Assembly: GCA_020072565.1 (NCBI GenBank)
Contig: JAIQGI010000019.1
Span: forward strand, 62,001 to 126,000
Direction of reading: 5' to 3'
DNA: 64,000 nt
Source of the DNA: Terriglobia bacterium
Lineage (GTDB): Bacteria; Acidobacteriota; UBA6911
The notes below the pieces were generated by a model. The model had not been told where the DNA came from and did not search any database. It saw only the letters and a list, made by a program, of their open reading frames with translations. Below are positions 1 to 8,535 of the stretch, piece after piece (within the stretch, counting starts at the first letter, position 1; each line of letters starts with the position of its first letter). The translations under genes and the position numbers were made by a program.

Positions 1-13
1 TCAAGGAATCTTA

Positions 14-54
14 GCGCAGAGAACACAGAGAATATACATATCTGTTCTCTGCGC
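14..54. repeat. intergenic palindrome (12-bp stem)
   Basis: GCGCAGAGAACA at 14-25 is exactly inverted at 43-54 around an AT-rich 17-nt loop. It lies just downstream of the stop of the SpoIIE-type phosphatase on the minus strand and could act as a transcription terminator, although there is no T-run. The arm resembles the CGCAGAGAACACAGAG type of intergenic repeat common in environmental bacterial genomes; that likeness is from memory. Confidence 0.6.
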
Positions 55-85
55 CTTCAGCGTTGATATTCTGCGTGGTGGCTGA

Positions 86-1015
86 TCAGTTTTTCTTGAT
101 AAGCACGCAGCTGACATCATCGGCCGGGAGCGCGAAGGCGAGCAGGTCACGGCTGACCTCTTCGAGGATGCGGCGGGCAGACTCCCGCTTGAACTCTCTG
201 ATCTTGGACTCGAATCTGTCGGGGAAGTAGTTCTCGTGATCGTTCTCGTGCTCCTTCAATCCGTCCGTGTAGAGCACCAGAATGTCCCCCGGAGACATCA
301 GTTTGAGTTCGTTGACGGTGTACTTGTCCTTGTAACCAAGAGCCGAAGGACGCCGGGACAGATCGGGATCGGTCTTCGAGGGCATGGTGCCGATTGGGGG
401 ATAGCTGATCAGTAGGTCCGGATGGATATCCACAAACCGGTCGAATTCATTCGAAAACACAAGCGGCGGATGGTGCCCCGCGGATATGAATCGGAACGTG
501 CCGCTCACGTGGATCTCGCCGTAGATCATGGTCAGGAACTTGCGAACGCTGGAGGAACGGTAAAACCGATTGTTGATGTTCTCGAAAAGCCTGGTCGTAA
601 TCGTGCCGGACATTTCGAGCTCGTAGACGGCCCCGAGGAGAAACGCCTGATGCAGCATGGCTGCCAGAACCGCATCCGTTATCCTGTGGCCCGAAACATC
701 GGCAAGCAGGACACCCGCGGTTTGTTTCATCTCCTCGAGCTTTGCTGCGATCTGGGGCTGTCCTCTTTCCCGCGCCTGCTCGATACGCGCATCCAGGTCA
801 TGCCTCTGCTGGAAATCGATGTAGATGATATGATCACCGCCAATAGCGCCGGCAAGCGGGATCGTCGTGCCGAAAACGTCGATGCCTGGAAGCTTGGGGA
901 TCTCGCCCGGCTCCGGCTTCAATTTCAACGCAATTTGCTCGAAATTCTCCAGCTCTTCCGTCAGGTGGTTCAGCTGGCGGAGAAGTGCTTCTGGCATCTT
1001 CTTTTCATCAGGCAT
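86..1015 (-). CDS. SpoIIE/RsbU-type PP2C serine phosphatase
   Basis: 309 aa. The C-terminal two thirds is a PP2C-like SpoIIE domain: LLADVSGH around residues 103-110 supplies the first metal-binding Asp (D106), SAGHHPPLV lies mid-domain, YTDGLKEHEN near residue 255 and ALPADDVSCVLI at the end carry the remaining acidic residues. Such enzymes dephosphorylate STAS anti-anti-sigma proteins in partner-switching control of sigma factors or of second-messenger systems. The first about 45 residues are a charged, coiled-coil-like helix; no PAS, GAF, HAMP or receiver domain is present, so the input signal must come from elsewhere. No STAS or HATPase partner is encoded nearby. A second in-frame ATG lies at 997; neither start has a strong ribosome-binding site. 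The gene seems to stand alone, about 110 bp after the next minus-strand gene. Confidence 0.85.
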   Translation of the reverse strand: MPDEKKMPEALLRQLNHLTEELENFEQIALKLKPEPGEIPKLPGIDVFGTTIPLAGAIGGDHIIYIDFQQRHDLDARIEQARERGQPQIAAKLEEMKQTAGVLLADVSGHRITDAVLAAMLHQAFLLGAVYELEMSGTITTRLFENINNRFYRSSSVRKFLTMIYGEIHVSGTFRFISAGHHPPLVFSNEFDRFVDIHPDLLISYPPIGTMPSKTDPDLSRRPSALGYKDKYTVNELKLMSPGDILVLYTDGLKEHENDHENYFPDRFESKIREFKRESARRILEEVSRDLLAFALPADDVSCVLIKKN

Positions 1016-1124
1016 AAGGAGCCAAAGTCGTTGGAGTGCGCAGGCTCGCCTGCGCCTTGTTTATCTTCGCAACCTGCAGCGCTTCACCCAAACGCGGCAA
1101 CAAGTTGCCGCACTCCAAGATCCA

Positions 1125-1772
1125 CTACTTCTTCGGATAGCCTACCGTTTGGGACAAAGCGATCTTCTGGTCCGTGCGGAGCTTCATCGCTTTCGCCAGG
1201 GCGGACCTGTCAATGTTGGCACGCACCACGGTCGCCAGCCCCTCCGAGGCACAAAACAAATAGACATTCTGTGCGATGAAAGCCGTGTTGGCGCCGGAGT
1301 AGAATTCGATGTCCTCGGACCGGGTCCGGCCGGCCTTGGCAAGATCGGCCACATATATGAGGTTGACAGGCGCATCCTTGACGAATGCCTGCGTGCCGCA
1401 GAGCGCCCGGATGTCCTCCGCCAGAATCTGTTTGAGCTGGTTCGCCTTCCCATCGTAAAGATAGAGGCCGTCTGCAGTCGCGACATAGACGTCAATTTCC
1501 TGCCTGTTGTTCGCAGAGGGAGCAGTTCGCTGGCCGGTGGCACGGTTGATTCCGAAAGCCGCCCAGAGCAGGTTCGAAAGCGTCGGCAGGGGCAGTTTCT
1601 CCGAACTGAATTCGCGCGCTGATTTGCGCTCGTTCAGCACCTGCATGAGCGGCTTGCCTCCGTCGGTCCGGGGCGGCGGCAGCTGTATTTGCCCCTGCGC
1701 GTATGCAGCCGCGACGCCGACCGCCAGAAAAACGAAGAGCGACAATGCGACTCGAGACCTTTCTGTCTTCAT
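1125..1772 (-). CDS. exported nitroreductase-like (SagB-type) protein
   Basis: 215 aa from the ATG at 1772, which has a GGAGGTGGCC ribosome-binding site; longer upstream reading in frame lacks one. Residues 1-26 form a Sec signal peptide ending near AYA-QG. The rest matches the nitroreductase/SagB-like FMN fold: LNERKSAREFSSEKLP with the Arg-Ser/Arg motif typical of FMN phosphate contact, LLWAAFGINR, then a mid-region YLYDGKANQL and the C-terminal helix before LSQTVGYPKK. Family members reduce nitro or quinone compounds or oxidise azolines in peptide natural products. Export of an FMN enzyme through Sec is unusual, and no partner cyclodehydratase is nearby, so the substrate cannot be named. 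The family call is good, the function unknown. Confidence 0.75.
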   Translation of the reverse strand: MKTERSRVALSLFVFLAVGVAAAYAQGQIQLPPPRTDGGKPLMQVLNERKSAREFSSEKLPLPTLSNLLWAAFGINRATGQRTAPSANNRQEIDVYVATADGLYLYDGKANQLKQILAEDIRALCGTQAFVKDAPVNLIYVADLAKAGRTRSEDIEFYSGANTAFIAQNVYLFCASEGLATVVRANIDRSALAKAMKLRTDQKIALSQTVGYPKK

Positions 1773-1795
1773 GGCCACCTCCACAATGTAAGCCT

Positions 1796-1829
1796 CAAAG
1801 AACACGAAGAGAATTCTTCGTGGTCTTTG
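1796..1829. repeat. CCACGAA-type hairpin after iorB
   Basis: Inverted arms at 1796-1810 and 1815-1829 (CAAAGAACACGAAGA against its complement with one mismatch) around a 4-nt GAAT loop. It sits between the iorB stop and the start of the exported nitroreductase gene on the same strand, so it may terminate iorAB transcription. It belongs by sequence to the same loose family as the hairpins at 9721 and 15738. Confidence 0.6.
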
Positions 1830-1860
1830 CGGTCCTCGCAAGTTGATTTCCGCAAAATGC

Positions 1861-2433
1861 CTACTTTGCAGCCTCCCGGCCGGCCCGGAGGGCACGCAGG
1901 TTGATGTCCACCACCTCCTCGCCCTTCCGCGCGAAGATAGCGCGCACAGCCGATTCTATCGCCTCGGCCTTGATCGGAAGGAGGTGCATCGCCGCGCCGA
2001 CCATCACCATGTTCGTCGCCCGGGCAGATCCTGCCTCGCGTGCCAGCTTTTCGGCGTCAATGATGATCGCGCGCGGAATTTTCCGGATATGGTCGAGCAA
2101 ATGGTTCAGATCTGGATAGTCAGGAATGTTGCGCACCGGATTCGCGGAGGTGACGAGGCTGCCTTGCGCGGAAAGGTATCCGAGGTAACGAAGACTCTCC
2201 ATCGGCTCCATGCTGAGAATCATCGAGGCCGTTCCACGCGGGATCAGATCGCTGGCAATCTCGCGGTCGGCCAGGCGCAGTGTCGCCATCACGGCGCCGC
2301 CCCTCTGGGCCATTCCGTGAACCTCCGCCTGCTTTACGCAGAGTTTTTCTTCCATGGCGCCGGACGCAATCGCCATAGCCAGCGACAGGACCCCTTGCCC
2401 TCCAACGCCTGCCAGCACGATATCATACTTCAT
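1861..2433 (-). CDS. iorB: indolepyruvate oxidoreductase subunit beta
   Basis: 190 aa. Starts MKYDIVLAGVGGQGVLS, the classic nucleotide-loop opening of the gamma-type domain of 2-oxoacid:acceptor oxidoreductases, followed by VHGMAQRGGAV, typical of IorB. With IorA it oxidatively decarboxylates aryl pyruvates (indolepyruvate, phenylpyruvate) to aryl-acetyl-CoA, passing electrons to ferredoxin in known archaeal and bacterial enzymes. The ATG overlaps the iorA stop in a 4-nt ATGA, so the two are translationally coupled. Length is normal for the subunit. The cytoplasmic location is expected; no signal peptide. Confidence 0.92.
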   Translation of the reverse strand: MKYDIVLAGVGGQGVLSLAMAIASGAMEEKLCVKQAEVHGMAQRGGAVMATLRLADREIASDLIPRGTASMILSMEPMESLRYLGYLSAQGSLVTSANPVRNIPDYPDLNHLLDHIRKIPRAIIIDAEKLAREAGSARATNMVMVGAAMHLLPIKAEAIESAVRAIFARKGEEVVDINLRALRAGREAAK

Positions 2434-4037
2434 GCGGCGCCTCCCTTCTTCGATTCCTTGACTGCCTCCAGGCACTCGCGCCGGGCAATGATGACCGATA
2501 GACCGCGATGCTCGATCTCCTGTTTGAGAATCTCCACATTCCTGTCGGCCTGCTTCGGGTGGGCGCTGAGCACGTGGAAGTGCGCGGGATCCACCCCGAC
2601 GCCAAGGATCACCTGCTCGAGCTGGGGCTGGGGCAGAATCGTCGGCTGGGTGCCCGTCATGGCCACGGTCCCGTTGTCGGCAATGATGAGAGTGATGTTC
2701 GCTTTGGCCGTGACCGCATCCATGAGCGGCGTGACACCCGAATGCAGGAACGTGCTGTCGCCGATGACGGCGACCACAGGATGGAGGCCGGCCTCTGCGG
2801 CTCCTTTGGCCATTCCAATCGAGGCTCCCATGCACACGCACGTTTCCACGGCCGAATGCGGCGGCAGCGCGCCCAGCGTATAGCAGCCGATATCCGAAGT
2901 GACTATCGGTTCCCGGTAACCTGCCAGGGCCAGCTTGAGTGCCTTCAGGGTGTCGGCATGCGGGCATCCGGCGCAGAACTGTGGAGGACGGTTTGCGAGC
3001 GCCAGCCCGGGGATCTCCGGACCCTTCCTCTCCCTCAGCCCCAGTGCCCGGCGTACGATGTCGGGATTGAGCTCACCTTCTGCCGGGACATGTCCCGATT
3101 CCTTGCCCTGGATCTCGACGGCCGGCGGGATGATCCCGCGCAGCTGACGCTCCAGGTAGGGGTATCCTTCCTCGAAAATCACGAGCCTCTTCACATGCGC
3201 GGCCAGCCTGCGGACTTTCTCAACGGGAATCGGATATACGCCCACGTGCAGGTGTGACGGCTCAAAACCGAGATCTTCGAGATTTTCTACGAAGTAGTTG
3301 CGTGCGATGCCGGTCGTGATGACACCGAGATCGCGCTGCTCTTGGTTGAGCCTGAGCGTGTTGTAAGGCGATGCTTCCGTGCAGGCGAGCATGTCCTTGT
3401 AGCGCAACAGGAGCCCATGCCAGCGCCGCCGCGCAATATGCGGCATCAGAACCCAAGAGGACGCGGTGTCGCGGGACTTGGCCGGCGGCTTCTCCGGCGT
3501 CGGTTCTCCGGTCCGCACAACCGTCCGGCTGTGCGCCAGGCGGGTTACCAGCCGGATCATCACCGGGATCTCGAATCGCTCAGACCGGTCGAAGGCATCC
3601 CGCATCATATCGTAGGCTTCCTGCTGATTTGCGGGTTCGAAACAAATGACGCGCGCGAAGTCCGCATAGAAGCGGCTGTCCTGCTCATTCTGGGAGCTGT
3701 GCATTCCGGGATCATCCGCCACAGCCACGACGAGCCCGCCGTAGATGGCAACCAGCGCCGAATTGATGAACGGATCCGCCGCGACGTTTAATCCCACGTG
3801 TTTCATCGAGACCAGGGCGCGCCGGCCTGCGAGGGATACTCCCAGGGCATTTTCGTAAGCTGTTTTCTCGTTCGCGCACCAGGCCGCGTGAGGCCGTCCG
3901 TGCCTGGCCTCATGGCGGATCAGGAACTCGAGAATCTCGGTCGATGGAGTTCCGGGATACGCATAGGCAGCCGTGAGCCCTGCATGGACCGCGCCGAGCG
4001 CTACCGCCTCATCGCCCAACAACACAATTTCAGACAT
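2430..4037 (-). CDS. iorA: indolepyruvate oxidoreductase subunit alpha, no ferredoxin domain
   Basis: 535 aa from the ATG at 4037 (AGGTGACC just upstream). N-terminal pyrimidine-binding domain: LLGDEAVALGAV and AYPGTPSTEI; TPP domain: FCAGCPHADTLKAL, SDIGCYTLG, GASIGMAKGA, GDSTFLHSG and the cofactor motif NGTVAMTGTQP. These identify IorA well. Known IorA proteins run on after this point into a C-terminal domain with two CxxCxxC...CP clusters binding 4Fe-4S; here the chain stops at IIARRECLEAVKESKKGGAA with a single Cys, so the ferredoxin domain is absent and no ferredoxin gene is adjacent. The reading frame is closed by the coupled iorB start, so this is not obviously a frameshift. Electron transfer must use a separate carrier, or the enzyme may act as a simple decarboxylase; both are inference. 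Confidence 0.9.
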   Translation of the reverse strand: MSEIVLLGDEAVALGAVHAGLTAAYAYPGTPSTEILEFLIRHEARHGRPHAAWCANEKTAYENALGVSLAGRRALVSMKHVGLNVAADPFINSALVAIYGGLVVAVADDPGMHSSQNEQDSRFYADFARVICFEPANQQEAYDMMRDAFDRSERFEIPVMIRLVTRLAHSRTVVRTGEPTPEKPPAKSRDTASSWVLMPHIARRRWHGLLLRYKDMLACTEASPYNTLRLNQEQRDLGVITTGIARNYFVENLEDLGFEPSHLHVGVYPIPVEKVRRLAAHVKRLVIFEEGYPYLERQLRGIIPPAVEIQGKESGHVPAEGELNPDIVRRALGLRERKGPEIPGLALANRPPQFCAGCPHADTLKALKLALAGYREPIVTSDIGCYTLGALPPHSAVETCVCMGASIGMAKGAAEAGLHPVVAVIGDSTFLHSGVTPLMDAVTAKANITLIIADNGTVAMTGTQPTILPQPQLEQVILGVGVDPAHFHVLSAHPKQADRNVEILKQEIEHRGLSVIIARRECLEAVKESKKGGAA

Positions 4038-4131
4038 GGTCACCTCATCTGCGCGCGAGAGCACACAAGCTTCCCACGACCGCACACTTATAGAGCATTC
4101 CGATTTGCCGGAGCAAGCTTAACCCGGACGA

Positions 4132-4237
4132 TTCATGAATGTGCGACCAAAATGCAGTTTTGGACGCGGAAAACGCTGGCCGACGGCGACCGTCCCGTGC
4201 TGGTCGGCGTGCGGTTCTGCTTCATGAATAAATCAGG
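4132..4237. repeat. TTCATGAAT-bounded element, copy 1
   Basis: A 106-bp block opening and closing with TTCATGAAT (4132-4140 and 4221-4229). It is highly similar over its length to 31316-31422: both share TGCGACCAAAATGCAGTTTT, GGACGCGGAAA, GGTCGGCGTGC and TTCTGCTTCATGAAT. The left half carries GACCAAAA, and in copy 2 the right half carries TTTTGGTC, so a partial hairpin is possible. Outer flanks are also related (TTAACCCGGAC on the left, AATCAGGTTAAC on the right). It encodes no protein and lies between the iorA start and the metK 3' end. Confidence 0.8.
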
Positions 4238-4317
4238 TTAACGGACTCTTCCTGATTCGTCAAATCAGGAGGGAACAAAAAAACTCAGGATGGCATTCGT
4301 CGCGTGATTATCCAGTG

Positions 4318-4387
4318 AACTCAAAGACCCAAAGACTCCGCGACTCAAAAAAACAGATTCTTTGAGTCTTAGAGTCTTTGAGTCCTG
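4318..4387. terminator. GAGTCTTTGAGTC repeat hairpin after metK
   Basis: ACTCAAAGAC and GACTCAAA on the left are mirrored by TTTGAGTCTTAGAGTCTTTG on the right, giving an interrupted stem with an A-rich loop. It follows the metK stop (minus strand) by about 15 bp, so it is a plausible terminator for metK. A related sequence (GAATCTTAGAGTCCTGGAGT) is found at 56404-56423, after the aminotransferase gene, so the unit is dispersed. Confidence 0.5.
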
Positions 4388-4401
4388 GAGGTTTATGGAT
4401 C

Positions 4402-5565
4402 CTAGGCATTTTTCAGAAGATCTTTGACCCGGTGCGTCTTCTCCCAGGTGAACTCTGGCAGCTCTCGTCCGAAGTGGCCGTAGGCAGCGGTCTTGCAGTA
4501 GATCGGGCGCAGCAGGTTGAGGTATTCGATGATCCCCTTGGGGGTGAGATCGAACTGTTTCTGCACGATCTGCGTCAACCGCCAGTCGGGGACATCCCCA
4601 TTGCCCTTGGTGCTGATAAGCACGCTCACCGGCTTGGCCACACCGATGGCATATGCGAGTTGGACGTTGCAGGCCGTGGCCAACCCGGCAGCCACGATGT
4701 TCTTGGCGATGTGACGCGCCATGTAGCAGGCTGAGCGATCGACCTTGGTCGGATCCTTGCCGGAAAACGCGCCGCCCCCATGGGGAGCCGAACCGCCATA
4801 CGTATCGACGATGATCTTGCGCCCCGTCATACCGGTATCCGACTGGGGACCGCCGATGACGAACTTGCCGGTGGGATTGACCAGATACTTGGTCCGGGCA
4901 TCGATGTATCTTTTGGGGATCGACTTCAGCACGACATTCTGGATGACCTCTTCCCTGGCCCGATTGGTAATGCGTTCGCCTGTCCTGTCCAGGATATCTT
5001 CGGTGTGCTGGCTGGACACTACGACCGTGTCGACGCGTTTCGGCTTGCCGTTTTCATATTCTACCGTGACCTGGCTCTTGCCGTCGGGTCCCAAGTAAGG
5101 AAGGATCCTCTTTCTCCTCACTTCGGCCAGACGCTGGGTAATCTTGTGCGCGAGCATGATGGGGAGGGGCATCAGCTCTTTCGTCTCGTTGATCGCATAC
5201 CCCATCATGAGTCCCTGGTCGCCGGCGCCCCCTACATCGACGCCCTGCGCGATGTCGGGAGATTGCGTGCCGATGGCGTTCAGGATGGCGCAAGTGGAGT
5301 GGTTGAAGCCGTACTTGGGATCGGTGTAGCCGATATCGCGGATCAGATTTCGTACCAGTCCGGGAACATCGACATAGGAATCGGTCGTGATTTCCCCTCC
5401 GACCACCACCAACCCAACTGTGATGAAGGTCTCGCAGGCCACCCGCCCCCGTTTGTCCACTCTCAAAATATCATCCAACACGGCGTCTGAGATCTGATCG
5501 CAGACCTTGTCGGGGTGCCCTTCGGTGACGGATTCCGATGTGAAGAAGTAATTGTCTCTTGCCAT
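4402..5565 (-). CDS. metK: S-adenosylmethionine synthetase
   Basis: 387 aa, full length for MetK. Makes S-adenosylmethionine from methionine and ATP, releasing phosphate and pyrophosphate; cytoplasmic tetramer. Signatures: [20 protein letters not shown] at the N terminus, [12 protein letters not shown] (the ATP/methionine loop) and [17 protein letters not shown] (the P-loop-like glycine stretch), in the usual order and spacing. The start at 5565 follows GAGGAGATAGAA, a good ribosome-binding site. The gene is divergent from the squalene synthase gene with about 210 bp between start codons; I looked for a SAM-sensing riboswitch in that leader and recognised none. Codon use and context look native. 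Confidence 0.97.
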   Translation of the reverse strand: MARDNYFFTSESVTEGHPDKVCDQISDAVLDDILRVDKRGRVACETFITVGLVVVGGEITTDSYVDVPGLVRNLIRDIGYTDPKYGFNHSTCAILNAIGTQSPDIAQGVDVGGAGDQGLMMGYAINETKELMPLPIMLAHKITQRLAEVRRKRILPYLGPDGKSQVTVEYENGKPKRVDTVVVSSQHTEDILDRTGERITNRAREEVIQNVVLKSIPKRYIDARTKYLVNPTGKFVIGGPQSDTGMTGRKIIVDTYGGSAPHGGGAFSGKDPTKVDRSACYMARHIAKNIVAAGLATACNVQLAYAIGVAKPVSVLISTKGNGDVPDWRLTQIVQKQFDLTPKGIIEYLNLLRPIYCKTAAYGHFGRELPEFTWEKTHRVKDLLKNA

Positions 5566-5779
5566 TTCTATCTCCTCTGTTTTAGCTACTGCAGATATCT
5601 CCTTGGGACCGGTGTTTTTGCTCGGTGCCAGTTGATGCGCCGAATTTCTCAGGACTGCGACCCTGTCAGCCCATGAATGCTAGCCGATCTTGCGCCGGAA
5701 GAAAACTGGAACCTTTGGTAATCTTCTTAAGCACGATTCGGATCTTTGCTCGGCGGGGATTGTATGCTTCAATGCGGGC

Positions 5780-6841
5780 ATGCCCGGACATGTCGTGGAA
5801 CAGTGGAGCGATCTGCTTAGAGAGGTCTCGCGTTCTTTCTACCTGACTCTCCGTGTGCTGCCCGCCGCAATTCGCCCGCAGATCGGCCTGGCATACCTGC
5901 TCGCGCGTTTGACCGACACCATCGCCGACACGCGGCTGGTGTCCGTCGGTCACCGTCGGGCTGCTCTGCGCGAGATGCAGGCAGCAATCCAGGCGCTTGC
6001 TGAGGATCGCCCCGCGCAGGCGCCTGATTTCGGCGATCTCGCCGCAGCCCAGGAGGTGCCCACAGGCCCGGGATCAGCCGCAGAGAAGGCGTTGCTCGAA
6101 AATGCCCGGGAAACTCTCGAGGCGTTGGGTGCCCTGAGGCGCGAGGATCGTCAGCGCATTCGCGAGCTGCTGGACACCATAATCCGCGGACAGGAGACGG
6201 ACCTTGTTCGCTTCGGTGGCGCCAGTTCTGACCGGCTTGCGGCACTCGAAACCGACAATGATCTCGAGGAATACACCTATAGCGTGGCCGGCTGCGTGGG
6301 AGAATTCTGGACAAGGATGTGCCGTGCTCATCTCTTCGCCAAGGCAGAGTTGGACGACACGTTTTTGCTGACGAACGGCATCCGGTTTGGAAAAGGCCTG
6401 CAGCTTGTGAACATTTTGCGCGATCTGCCAAAGGACCTGCGTCAGGGACGCTGCTATATTCCCCGCACGCGCCTCGGGATCTGCGGCCTGGAGCCGGCAG
6501 CGTTGCTGGATGCCCGTGAAATGGGCCGTTTCCGGCCGCTCTATGCAGGTTACCTCGAACAGGCCCGCGGCCTCCTCGGGGCGGGTTGGGCCTATACGAA
6601 CGCTCTGCCCCGCGGCCAGATGCGTGTGCGTCTGGCCTGCGCATGGCCGGCTCTGATCGGAGTGAAGACGTTGGCGCGTCTGCGCGCCGGCAACGTGCTT
6701 GACGACCGGTGCCGGATCAAGGTCAGCCGTGCGGAAGTTCGCCGACTGATGGTGAGCTCGGTGCTCTGCTACCCCAATCCTCGAGCCTGGGACCGCCTAT
6801 TCGCTCACGCCGGCGCCGACCCGCGCTACTGGCCGCTGTAG
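5780..6841 (+). CDS. squalene/phytoene synthase family protein
   Basis: 353 aa from the ATG at 5780; an in-frame ATG 90 bp upstream is possible but gives a non-conserved extension and neither has a clear ribosome-binding site. Two aspartate-rich Mg-diphosphate sites are intact: DTIAD at residues 46-50, and NILRDLPKDLRQG in the middle. SRSFYLTLRVLP is typical of head-to-head prenyl synthases of the farnesyl-diphosphate farnesyltransferase type. Expected reaction: condensation of two farnesyl diphosphates to presqualene diphosphate and squalene, feeding hopanoid or sterol synthesis; phytoene synthesis cannot be excluded from sequence alone. No hpn, shc or carotenoid genes are in the window. The last 16 bp overlap the end of the convergent M64 peptidase gene. 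Confidence 0.85.
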   Translation: MPGHVVEQWSDLLREVSRSFYLTLRVLPAAIRPQIGLAYLLARLTDTIADTRLVSVGHRRAALREMQAAIQALAEDRPAQAPDFGDLAAAQEVPTGPGSAAEKALLENARETLEALGALRREDRQRIRELLDTIIRGQETDLVRFGGASSDRLAALETDNDLEEYTYSVAGCVGEFWTRMCRAHLFAKAELDDTFLLTNGIRFGKGLQLVNILRDLPKDLRQGRCYIPRTRLGICGLEPAALLDAREMGRFRPLYAGYLEQARGLLGAGWAYTNALPRGQMRVRLACAWPALIGVKTLARLRAGNVLDDRCRIKVSRAEVRRLMVSSVLCYPNPRAWDRLFAHAGADPRYWPL

Positions 6842-8301
6842 TAATCGATCATACGGGCGATTGCCTTCTGACAGACCAGGCAGAATTCATCCTTCGGGTT
6901 GGAAATCATGATGCAGTTCATCATGGGACGATACAGACCTTTGGCCGCATAGCCGGCGCCTTCGAAGACACCGACCTTGTCCACCAGGCCGGCGTACTGC
7001 TTGTCGATTGCCGCAATCTGAGCGGCAATCTCCTTCGCCTTGGCTGCATACTTCTCCTGGATGGCTCTTATTTCAGCGTCGGAAGCTCGCTTCTGTTTGG
7101 CCTGCTCGATCTCCCTGGTCTGCTCCGCAGCGTTCCGGCGCCGGTCCAGGAACAGGCTTTCCTTCTGATCTTTCCCGTACTCCGTGGGGATCCGGATGCC
7201 GGGTGACAGAAGGTCTTGCCATTTCACGTGTGTCGGATCCAGCAGGGCGGTAATGTTCGGCTCCAGCGGCTCAACGCCTTTGGGGTAGAATTCATTGTAG
7301 GCGACATCGGAGGAATAGTATTCATCCGCGAGCCCCGCGAACGAGTGGCCGAACTCGTGAATGAACACCTTGAAGCTGGCCGCGTTGTCGACCGTCGTGA
7401 TGCAGTAATCGTCATAGATGCCGCCGCCGCCGTAACGCCTGCTGTTGACCAGGATAACCACGGCATCATAGGGCACCTGTGCGGCAATCTCGCGCGCCCG
7501 GCGGTTCTCCCCCGTCAGCATGTACCGGTCCGTGCCGAATGCATTGAAAGAGGCATTGAGAATGGTCTTCCTGAAAACGCCTTGCCGGGGCTCATCCATG
7601 GCACTCTCGGGCGATGCCCTCATGACGCCGTAAATGTTGAACCTGTTCTTGAGGGTCTTGTAGGGCTCGATGGTGAAGAGGTACCCGGCAAAGCGATCGA
7701 CGTCTGATTTGAACTTTTCCTTTTCGGCCGCGGTGTAGCCTTCGGCCAGAAACGCCAGATCCACACATTTATGCGGATCGCCGCTTTTTACCCCCTCGTA
7801 AACGTAGTCCCCGGAATCGACCGTTTCTTTGATGATGTCGACATCAGACGGGTCGATCTTCTGCTCGAAGAGGGAATGGAGCACGTTCTGCTTGTCGCGG
7901 GTCTCGACTGACAGACGGACAGGACGCTTGGGGAACGGCACCCGCAGCGAGCGCTCCAACGTGCGTCTGACGCCGTTGAGGGCGGGCGTTGTGGTCCGGT
8001 ACTCGCCGAACATGCAGTCAAAGCCCCGCCAATAGATCAGTCGATTCGAAGCCAGGTCATAAACCTTGACCGCATACCGCCCGTTGTTGAAAGGCTCGAG
8101 CAGGTGGTTGGGATTCTCGGGCCAGATCCCCTCCTGATGGATCTTGTCCAGCGTGATGATCTCATCTTTTGCGTCACCAGTCAGATAGAGATCGAGGCGC
8201 ATGGCCCTGTCGATAAAGTAGTCGTCAAAAGCGGGCCCGGGCTGGCCGAAAAGGGCCAGCGAACTCAAGACGACGAGAGCGGAAGCCAGAAAAGACTTCA
8301 T
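6826..8301 (-). CDS. secreted M64-family metallopeptidase
   Basis: 491 aa from the ATG at 8301 (GGAGGACCCA upstream). Residues 1-19 are a signal peptide (MKSFLASALVVLSSLALFG). The zinc site HEFGHSFAGLADEYY near residue 315 has the HExxH-like HEFGH plus the downstream ADEYY of the IgA-peptidase M64 family; LAFLAEGYTAAEKEKF and VVILVNSRRYGGGGIYDDYC are further M64 blocks. The N-terminal third looks like the beta-rich M64 N-domain. A lysine-rich helical stretch (AEQTREIEQAKQKRASDAE) precedes the C terminus, which ends with a paired Cys region (NCIMISNPKDEFCLVC). The target is unknown; related enzymes cleave host immunoglobulin only in a few gut species. Monocistronic. Confidence 0.88.
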   Translation of the reverse strand: MKSFLASALVVLSSLALFGQPGPAFDDYFIDRAMRLDLYLTGDAKDEIITLDKIHQEGIWPENPNHLLEPFNNGRYAVKVYDLASNRLIYWRGFDCMFGEYRTTTPALNGVRRTLERSLRVPFPKRPVRLSVETRDKQNVLHSLFEQKIDPSDVDIIKETVDSGDYVYEGVKSGDPHKCVDLAFLAEGYTAAEKEKFKSDVDRFAGYLFTIEPYKTLKNRFNIYGVMRASPESAMDEPRQGVFRKTILNASFNAFGTDRYMLTGENRRAREIAAQVPYDAVVILVNSRRYGGGGIYDDYCITTVDNAASFKVFIHEFGHSFAGLADEYYSSDVAYNEFYPKGVEPLEPNITALLDPTHVKWQDLLSPGIRIPTEYGKDQKESLFLDRRRNAAEQTREIEQAKQKRASDAEIRAIQEKYAAKAKEIAAQIAAIDKQYAGLVDKVGVFEGAGYAAKGLYRPMMNCIMISNPKDEFCLVCQKAIARMIDYYSGQ

Positions 8302-8535
8302 TGGGTCCTCCACGAGGAGATCTTCGGGTGCGAATGTAACAACCTTGGAACAGTCCCGCATGCGCCTGGGCGCGCCCTGTGACGCACGAAAAGCTCATGT
8401 TATCCGGTTGGTGAACGTTGGTATCGGGATCGAAATCGCTATCGGCTTTTGCCGGCTCAGAGTTCCGATGGCGATAGCGATTTCGATCCCGATCCCGATT
8501 TGTATATTTTCGGAACTGGTGGGACGGCCCGATAG

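Noticed and set aside
1125-1772. Azoline/thiopeptide (SagB) natural product locus
   Set aside because: Only the nitroreductase-like gene is present; no SagC/D cyclodehydratase or precursor peptide nearby.
1843-2883. 346-codon plus-strand frame
   Set aside because: Antisense to iorB/iorA, no ribosome-binding site or recognisable domain.
2434-2967. N-terminal extension of IorB upstream of 2433
   Set aside because: It would be the iorA coding region read in another frame; the conserved start is MKYDIVLAGVGGQG at 2433 with the ATGA overlap.
5566-5779. Possible SAM riboswitch before metK
   Set aside because: I searched the leader for SAM-I, SAM-II, SAM-IV and SAH-type cores and recognised none; only unconnected short repeats (CACCG) are visible. 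A covariance-model scan would be decisive.
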